A DNA stretch of 25,000 nt, from the NCBI RefSeq assembly GCF_017916325.1, contig NC_090148.1:620001-645000 (forward strand), read 5' to 3'. Positions 20,173 to 25,000 of the stretch are shown here, piece by piece. Each line of letters begins with the position of its first letter. Within the stretch, counting starts at the first letter, position 1. Position numbers and translations under genes: made by a program. This stretch comes from Leishmania martiniquensis (taxonomy: Eukaryota > Euglenozoa > Kinetoplastea > Trypanosomatida > Trypanosomatidae). The notes under the pieces were generated by a model, which saw only the letters and a program-made list of their open reading frames with translations, made no database searches and was not told the origin of the DNA.

Positions 20173-20206
20173 TGCGTTTTCTTTTCTCTTTTCATGATTT
20201 TTTCAG
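20173..20206 (+). promoter_or_regulatory. Strong splice-acceptor-like site without an obvious gene
   Basis: The tract tgcgttttcttttctctttt is followed by catgattttttcag, with the AG at 20205-20206. It is one of the best polypyrimidine-AG sites in the window. The next ATG (20214) opens only ten codons. The site may serve a long 5' UTR of the LRR gene, an alternative transcript or a non-coding RNA. Confidence 0.4.
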
Positions 20207-21394
20207 AGTGCAGATGTCAACCGAGTACATGGGTAAGCGTACGTAGCATCCTCTTTGCATTTCTAGTGAGGACTGTCCTATTTACACAAGCCCTGGGCGT
20301 AAGCCTGCTCTTGTGGACTCTCGCTCCCTGTCTAAGCACGCAATGTTCGAACTCGTTACGAGTGCATCCTGCGAAAAAGCAAGATTGTCGTCCTCTGTCT
20401 GGCGCGCCGCGCAGCAGAGACGGCCACTTAGCATCTGCGCCAGTGCATAAGCGCCTACGCACCTCTTAACACAGGGAAAAAGCAAGGAGGTGAATGGTTC
20501 CTACCTTTTGCGATGGTGTCGACGCCGCCTCTACACTTGCTTGATTCACAGCAGTCTCTCCGCACTGAGACACTGCCGCCTATTTTTTTTTAGTGATCTG
20601 TGCTTCTCTTGCTGTCCTTTCTGCGTGTGCGGAAAGAATAGCCACATGTAGTGAAGCGATAAGGTTTTCTTCTTCCCGCTCCTTTTTTATCCTTTTCAGG
20701 TATCATTAATCCTTCAGGTTCTACAAGTATATGAACCTCGCCAGTGAAAAGCAAGAAAAACGATGCCCTTTTTCTCCCTCTTTTTGCCGGCCGACGGGGA
20801 TGCTCGAATGGATGCACGCCAGGTACGGTACTAACAGAGATATCATGCGCCAACCCAGCCTGTAAGCAGACAGTGCTGTGAAGAATGCTGCGCTGCACAC
20901 GAAAAAATGTGATTTTCCTAGCGTTTCTGTTCTAAATCGATCTTCTGCGACGCACCGCGAAGGATGGTACACACAACAGCGCTGCAACTTTCTCGCGTCG
21001 ATTGGTCTGAGGGCGACGAGAAGAGGCAGCGAACTGTGAAAGTATTTTTCCACCTTTTCTTCTCGGCCACCTCCAAGGCTGCTCCTCGCATGCACAAAAC
21101 CAGGAGATTATACTCCTGCATTCACGTATTGATACAAAAAAAATATCGATGTTTTGCACGGGAGTCTACAAGCCACTCGCACCAAGGGCTGCTCTCTCTC
21201 CGCTGCCAACTCCAACTCTCGTGAAAACGACGTGGCTGGATACTCTCTTGGAGAGGTTGTACCTCCGTGGATATTCTTTCAAAGTCACTGTCCGGGCAGC
21301 GTTTCAGCGCTGTTGGAAATACTCTCTTCGGACCCTTTTCGAAACGTGATTTTCGTCCCTGATACCATGATAAGCAGGATCTCTGTGACATGCT

Positions 21395-21454
21395 TTTAAA
21401 CTCTTTGTCCCTCACTCTCATCTCTCCATCGCATCACACTTTTGCACGCACAAG
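21395..21454 (+). promoter_or_regulatory. Candidate spliced-leader acceptor for the LRR gene
   Basis: A long C/T-rich stretch (about 21398-21445, including ctcactctcatctctccatc) ends at the AG at 21453-21454. This would leave a 36-nt leader before the ATG at 21491. The next AG (21468-21469) is an alternative and would remove an upstream out-of-frame ATG at 21462. Confidence 0.5.
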
Positions 21455-21490
21455 TGCTTTCATGTATAGTTCCATCAACGGCGGAAAAAG

Positions 21491-22867
21491 ATGGAGATTT
21501 GGACAGCAGAACTGCAGAGGGCCCACGAACGGCTTTTGGCAGACGACACGTACAGGAACAGCATCATGAAGCCACAACAACTCCTCCGCCACCTCCAGGG
21601 GGATGCCCTGCTTGAAATGCTCAAGTTTGCACCTGGTGACCTAATTCTCACGCTTGCCGCAGTCAGTCCGAAAGCTCGTTTGTTTGCTGAACTGCTAGAA
21701 TCACGCTTGCCCACAAATCTGCGCCTTCTCCTCGACGACGCTACTGTGATGCATGAGCTCGTGTCCGAAGGCGCTTGTATGCCGTCGCTTCAACCGCTCG
21801 ACACAGTAGCCTGGTGGATCGACAAGTGCGGCATTCCTGTATCCATCCGAGGCGACGAGATGACCATCAAGCTACTCGATTCGTCACGTTTAAGGCCTAT
21901 TCTCAGGAGTGTTAGCCTTTCCCTTCTTGTGCGCGCGTGCCCTATTCCGGCCGATGTCGCACTGCGCCTGCAAAGGATTGACATGTGTGGTGAGGCCTTC
22001 GCCTCTCTTCCAGTGCAACCGTGCCAAATGACGCAACTGAGGGAGCTGCACGTTGCGCGATGCACAAGTGCCGCTCTTGTAAGCCTCTCTCAGTTGCCTC
22101 GCCTTACAACACTCAGCGTCGAATCGAAAATGACCGTGGCTTCGCCTGTCGACGCGAACGCCGTAGAGAACCATCAACAGAGCCTTGACGCAGTGAGCGT
22201 GATCGACATGCGCCTGTGGGCTTCTGTTCGCGCCCTGCAGCATCTTCGGTTGAGTGGCAGTGGCCTCTCTGCGGTAACTGGCTTCAGCTGTTGCGCATCC
22301 CTCTCCACCGTCACTGTCGTCAACTGTGAGCGATTGGTTTCCCTCTCGTCGCTTAGCCTCGCCGTTCATTTGAGGACCCTTTCCGTTTCCTGGTGTGGCG
22401 TGCGAGATCTCGGAAGCCTTGCCGGGTGCGTGTGCCTACAACGGGTTTCCTTCGATACGTGCAGAGCGCTGGAGAGTTTGACTGCTTTGGCTGGCGCGCC
22501 GCAACTGCGAGAAGTGGACGTGTTTTGCAGCAACATGCGCGACATCCGTGGGCTGGAATCGTGTCCTTGCCTCGAAACACTCCGTGTGACAGGTTGCCGT
22601 CTTCTTACAGATTTGTCCCCCTTAGCTGGTGCGCCGCGCCTTCGGATTGTTGATGCATCCTTCAGTGCCGTGAGCAACCTTCAGGGATTGGGCACATGCC
22701 CCTGTCTGGAGGTTGTGCGACTTGATGTGTGCCTCTCAGTCAGGGATCTGAATCCGCTTGCTGGCGCGCCACGTCTCATGTATGTCTTCGTCAATGGGCT
22801 GAACCACGCAGCGCTTTCGTACCCGCCAAGCCTGGCACCGAGTATCCTTCCTGCCGCGGCAGGTTAA
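21491..22867 (+). CDS. Leucine-rich-repeat protein of unknown function
   Basis: A complete 458-aa protein. Residues 1-170 are helical-looking and without a family I can name. Residues about 180-440 are leucine-rich repeats of 22-23 residues with pattern L-x-x-L-x-V-x-x-C, suggesting a solenoid for protein binding. The later repeats are paired: the motif LAGAP recurs at 333-337, 378-382 and 423-427, exactly 45 residues apart, alternating with a CPCLE-type repeat (358-362, 403-407). I see no signal peptide, no transmembrane helix and no kinase or GPI signal, so it is probably cytosolic. Start chosen at the first ATG of the frame after the pyrimidine tract. Trypanosomatids encode many such LRR proteins without known function, some linked to the flagellum or cytoskeleton. 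I cannot assign a role. Confidence 0.9.
   Translation: MEIWTAELQRAHERLLADDTYRNSIMKPQQLLRHLQGDALLEMLKFAPGDLILTLAAVSPKARLFAELLESRLPTNLRLLLDDATVMHELVSEGACMPSLQPLDTVAWWIDKCGIPVSIRGDEMTIKLLDSSRLRPILRSVSLSLLVRACPIPADVALRLQRIDMCGEAFASLPVQPCQMTQLRELHVARCTSAALVSLSQLPRLTTLSVESKMTVASPVDANAVENHQQSLDAVSVIDMRLWASVRALQHLRLSGSGLSAVTGFSCCASLSTVTVVNCERLVSLSSLSLAVHLRTLSVSWCGVRDLGSLAGCVCLQRVSFDTCRALESLTALAGAPQLREVDVFCSNMRDIRGLESCPCLETLRVTGCRLLTDLSPLAGAPRLRIVDASFSAVSNLQGLGTCPCLEVVRLDVCLSVRDLNPLAGAPRLMYVFVNGLNHAALSYPPSLAPSILPAAAG
22392..22803 (+). repeat. Internal 135-bp (45-codon) LRR-pair repeat
   Basis: The segment ctggcgcgcc/ctggtgcgcc occurs at 22491, 22626 and 22761, exactly 135 bp apart, and the flanking protein sequence is similar in each unit (L-x-LAGAP-x-LR-x-VD, then L-x-x-CPCLE-x-x-R-x-x-x-C). 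A weaker partial copy (LAGCVCLQRV) lies 69 bp before the first. This marks duplication of a two-repeat unit within the LRR gene. Confidence 0.85.
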
Positions 22868-23849
22868 AAGGGCAGAGCCATGCTCGGTGTAGCAAAGAGC
22901 CCGACAGGAAAGCATTAGTGCCTGCCAGCCATCAGAACCATTGCACATTACTTTCCATTTGAGATGTGTAGATAGATACCCAGGCGCGTTTCGGCGCCAT
23001 TTTGTAACCAACTCTTGCACTACGCCAAGTGTACCGAGCCAAGTAGAGGGCACGGTACAACGAATAGACTTCTTGATGTAATGTTTCTTTGAAAGCCGCC
23101 CCTGCAACCTTTCCACCGATGGCAAATATAAAAATCGGAACAATTTGCGCTCTTCTTTTATTTTCATTATTTCCTCTTCTCGCTCTCGTGGCGTAAGAGG
23201 GCGTATATCATAAACCTTTGCGTTACCGGAAGTGCTCTCGCCCAGCGTTACTCGCACCGCCGCTTCGACACCTGCTGCCTTTCATTCCTGCTGTACAGGC
23301 ACACTCCCGCAACCACAAAAAGAATTCCCTGTTGCTCCTGCCTAACCCGAGCGGCAGGGAATCTCGCGCCGTGCGCTACCTGCTTTCCCTGCACCAGCCG
23401 CCCGCACCCCCCCGGATCAGCCATCCACACTCCTCTTCTTCGTACACGACGTTTTGACTAGCACAAACCTTGAAAGCCGATGGGTTCCACGAAAAAATAA
23501 TGACCATGGATTTCCAACGTCGATTTCACACGCCTCAAAAACAAGTTATCACGCTCATCTCAGGGAATCCGACGATCCCGAAGCAAAGCCCAGCCACATT
23601 CGCATGCAGAGCCGTGAAAGAGGACACTTGAAACCGACCGAGTTCTCTCTTCCTCACCACCGTTTTTATCCTTCCCCTCTTCTTTTGATGCATCCTTAAC
23701 AAACACTACGTGACGTATTAAAGACCCTCCGCCTTTGGCACAGAATCAAACCTCACCATGACTCACCTCAACCAAAACTATCGTTCGAATCCGACTGTCT
23801 CCTCTTTACGATAACGACAGCAAAGCGTCTTGAGTTCTCAGGTTTCTGA
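22868..23849. other. Intergenic spacer after the LRR gene
   Basis: About 1 kb with the LRR 3' UTR and unassigned sequence. A C/T-rich tract at about 23149-23190 followed by an AG at 23196-23197 resembles a plus-strand splice acceptor. The next ATG with any length is at 23500, in a good start context (accatgg just after), opening a 43-codon ORF to 23631 that I do not recognise. The stretch 23245-23460 is C-rich. I see no RNA gene. Confidence 0.55.
23149..23197 (+). promoter_or_regulatory. Splice-acceptor-like polypyrimidine tract
   Basis: The C/T-rich run (tcttcttttattttcattat and following) ends before an AG at 23196-23197. No convincing coding region follows, so it may mark the transcript of the decayed sequence downstream or be chance. 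Confidence 0.3.
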
Positions 23850-24720
23850 GGAGGCGCCACAGTACCTGACATGCGGCAAGTCCGCGGACGAGACGACCTC
23901 AACCACGACACGGCACAGATTTTGCGAATAAGTCGTGTGCTTGTTTTACAAGGCAGGGGCTCCCCTCCTCTCTACGGAGCATCACGCAAAAGAAGGCGCA
24001 TACAATAGTCATTTTCCATACATCCGGACACGGTTCCGGTCAAGAGGACTGTCGAATTCAAATCGAATCGCATGCTACTACTCGTCCGAAAGAGACCAGC
24101 CTTGAAGAAAAGACGGAAGGCCACGTCAGCAATTCTGCGGGCCCAGCAGATCCAAAAAGCCTACAAGGAGCTCTGCCAAACCCACCCGCGCGCCGCGCTC
24201 TTCCTTAAACTGGCGTGGCACTGCGTAGCAAGAGCGGGCGACCTGGGGACACTTCTGACAAACGACGTGCACATCTCCGCACTCTCGAAGAGCTCGCCGA
24301 CGGCTTCAGTGAGTAATGCTCAACCATGCGAGGTTAGAGCGTGTCGGGTAATGTGGGGTGCACTTGCCGATCGGACAACAGAGCTCGATGCGTTTTTTGC
24401 CCCGCCAGATGGGGCGGAGGTGAACTGGAGGCCCGGCTCGCCGACCAGGCTGTACTGCACCGGACACGCGTGGACGCCACCTTGTGTGCGCGGGTTGATG
24501 ACTCTCTCCCTCTGCGTTTCCCACCGTCTCTCCTGCACACGCATGAGTGCTCTGTGCGCAAACGGTGGATACCTGGTGAAGCAGCGAAGCCCTCTCGCCC
24601 TCCACGCCGCCATCACCTTTCACACAATAGTTTCGGGGGAAAAAACGCCCACCCGCCCGCCCAGGAGGTTGCTGACAGGCCCCCGGTAGCGGCAGTGAGG
24701 GTGCCCGTCGAAGCTGCTGT
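23850..24720 (+). pseudogene. Probable decayed tyrosine recombinase, perhaps from a DIRS-like (VIPER/TATE) retroelement
   Basis: One plus-strand frame runs from 23850, is broken by TAG at 24006-24008, and continues open past the ATG at 24072. It contains HPRAALFLKLAWHCVARAGD followed by LGTLLTNDV, with Arg at 24231-24233. This is the pattern of the first catalytic-Arg helix of tyrosine recombinases (hydrophobic helix, A/G-R-x-GD, L-x-x-x-DV). After about 24430 the reading shifts to another frame (ADQAVLHRTRVDATLCARV, then HTHECSVRKR at 24536-24565), which resembles the second catalytic block H-x-x-R, here with Cys (24548-24550) where His is expected. I found no catalytic Tyr. A frameshift, a stop and the missing residue indicate decay. 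Kinetoplastid VIPER and TATE elements are known to carry such recombinases, TATE often near chromosome ends. The assignment rests on motif reading only; the ORF could be a chance match. Confidence 0.45.
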
Positions 24721-24842
24721 CTGTCCCGTAACGATTGGCTGCGCCGTATTCCTAAATAGTTTGTGTCTTCTCGTTGAACTCGTAACTGCAGCCCGGTGCT
24801 ACACCGTTGCTGCAAACTGTGAGCGTTGATTATTCTGTAAGC

Positions 24843-24868
24843 GGTTGATTGCTTTCCTTATTCATAAG
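24843..24868 (+). promoter_or_regulatory. Candidate spliced-leader acceptor near the right edge
   Basis: The plus-strand tract ttgattgctttccttattca ends in an AG at 24867-24868, five bases before an ATG at 24874. The spacing is short but compatible with trans-splicing. Confidence 0.35.
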
Positions 24869-24873
24869 TAAAT

Positions 24874-25000
24874 ATGGCTGCGCCCAGTCAACGTGTTGCC
24901 ATGCGGCTCCCTAGTTCCCCCCATCCTGTTAGGGAGCAGACGCGCCGACACCTCACCAGCCCCGTGAGTGGTGTTCGGGTGGCACTGCCTACACGGACTG
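24874..25000 (+). CDS. Possible start of an unidentified gene (partial)
   Basis: An ATG at 24874 opens a frame with no stop to the window edge, 42 codons. The start MAAPSQRVAMRLPSSPHPV is basic and Ser/Pro-rich, and a pyrimidine tract with AG lies just upstream. I recognise no family, and so short an open frame can occur by chance in GC-rich sequence. It could equally be part of the decayed element to its left. Confidence 0.3.
   Translation, partial: MAAPSQRVAMRLPSSPHPVREQTRRHLTSPVSGVRVALPTRT

Larger units (their letters stand above)
19810..21490. other. Long intergenic spacer between MFS carrier and LRR gene
   Basis: About 1.7 kb, long for this kind of genome. It should contain the MFS 3' UTR and the LRR gene 5' region. 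It has a strong internal splice-acceptor-like site at 20173-20206 and T-rich stretches near 20583-20591 and 20680-20700. ORFs are short and lack family features. A 91-codon ORF from the ATG at 20194 begins inside the pyrimidine tract itself, upstream of its AG, so it would not be in a mature mRNA spliced there. Confidence 0.6.

Noticed and set aside
20225..20240. Sequence ATGGGTAAGC, resembling a 5' cis-splice site after a short ORF
   Set aside because: Cis-introns are very rare in trypanosomatids, and I found no matching downstream exon that continues a coding frame.
20194..20469. A 91-codon plus-strand ORF with a hydrophobic stretch
   Set aside because: Its ATG lies inside a polypyrimidine tract upstream of the AG, so it would be removed by trans-splicing at that site, and the protein resembles nothing I know.
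22736..23257. A 173-codon minus-strand open frame antisense to the LRR gene end and spacer
   Set aside because: It opens only with GTG. Its Lys/Glu/Arg-rich part is the reverse of a plus-strand pyrimidine tract, and it overlaps a well-supported gene on the other strand.
23788..23802. GTTCGAATCC, a perfect-looking tRNA B-box
   Set aside because: The bases on either side cannot form the T-stem and no acceptor or anticodon stem can be drawn around it.
24306..24815. A 169-codon minus-strand open frame over the recombinase relic
   Set aside because: It has no ATG at its start and no recognisable domain; it is probably the reverse of GC-rich decayed coding sequence.

Overview
The window looks like a piece of nuclear chromosome from a trypanosomatid of the Leishmania, Leptomonas or Crithidia group. 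The genes are long and intronless, they lie in two head-away strand blocks, and they are separated by roughly 0.5 to 1.7 kb of AT-, pyrimidine- or microsatellite-rich spacer. Several starts are preceded by a polypyrimidine tract and an AG, as expected for spliced-leader trans-splicing. The proteins (axonemal dynein, CCT zeta, eL42, P5C reductase, a nodulin-like MFS carrier) are eukaryotic. From memory, the order dynein, TCP20, P5CR resembles the right end of Leishmania chromosome 13. I could not check this.

Layout. The minus-strand cluster, in transcription order, is pyrroline-5-carboxylate reductase (16085 to 15267), ribosomal protein eL42/L44 (14466 to 14146), CCT zeta (13642 to 12026) and an outer-arm beta-type dynein heavy chain (10952 to the window edge, cut inside AAA5). 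The plus-strand cluster is a 602-aa nodulin-like MFS transporter (18001-19809) and a 458-aa leucine-rich-repeat protein (21491-22867). A degraded stretch that looks like a tyrosine-recombinase gene follows (about 23850-24720), and a possible new gene start runs off the right edge (24874).

Between the clusters, 16086-18000 is a divergent strand-switch region with C-tracts and a T-tract. In this lineage such regions are where RNA polymerase II starts in both directions, so this is the probable promoter zone for every gene in the window.

The genes do not form a functional pathway. They share a polycistronic unit, and expression is probably set after transcription. The most interesting points are the strand-switch region, the recombinase relic, the 135-bp double-LRR duplication, and a few strong splice-acceptor-like sites that have no obvious gene behind them. 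I found no clear new biological system.
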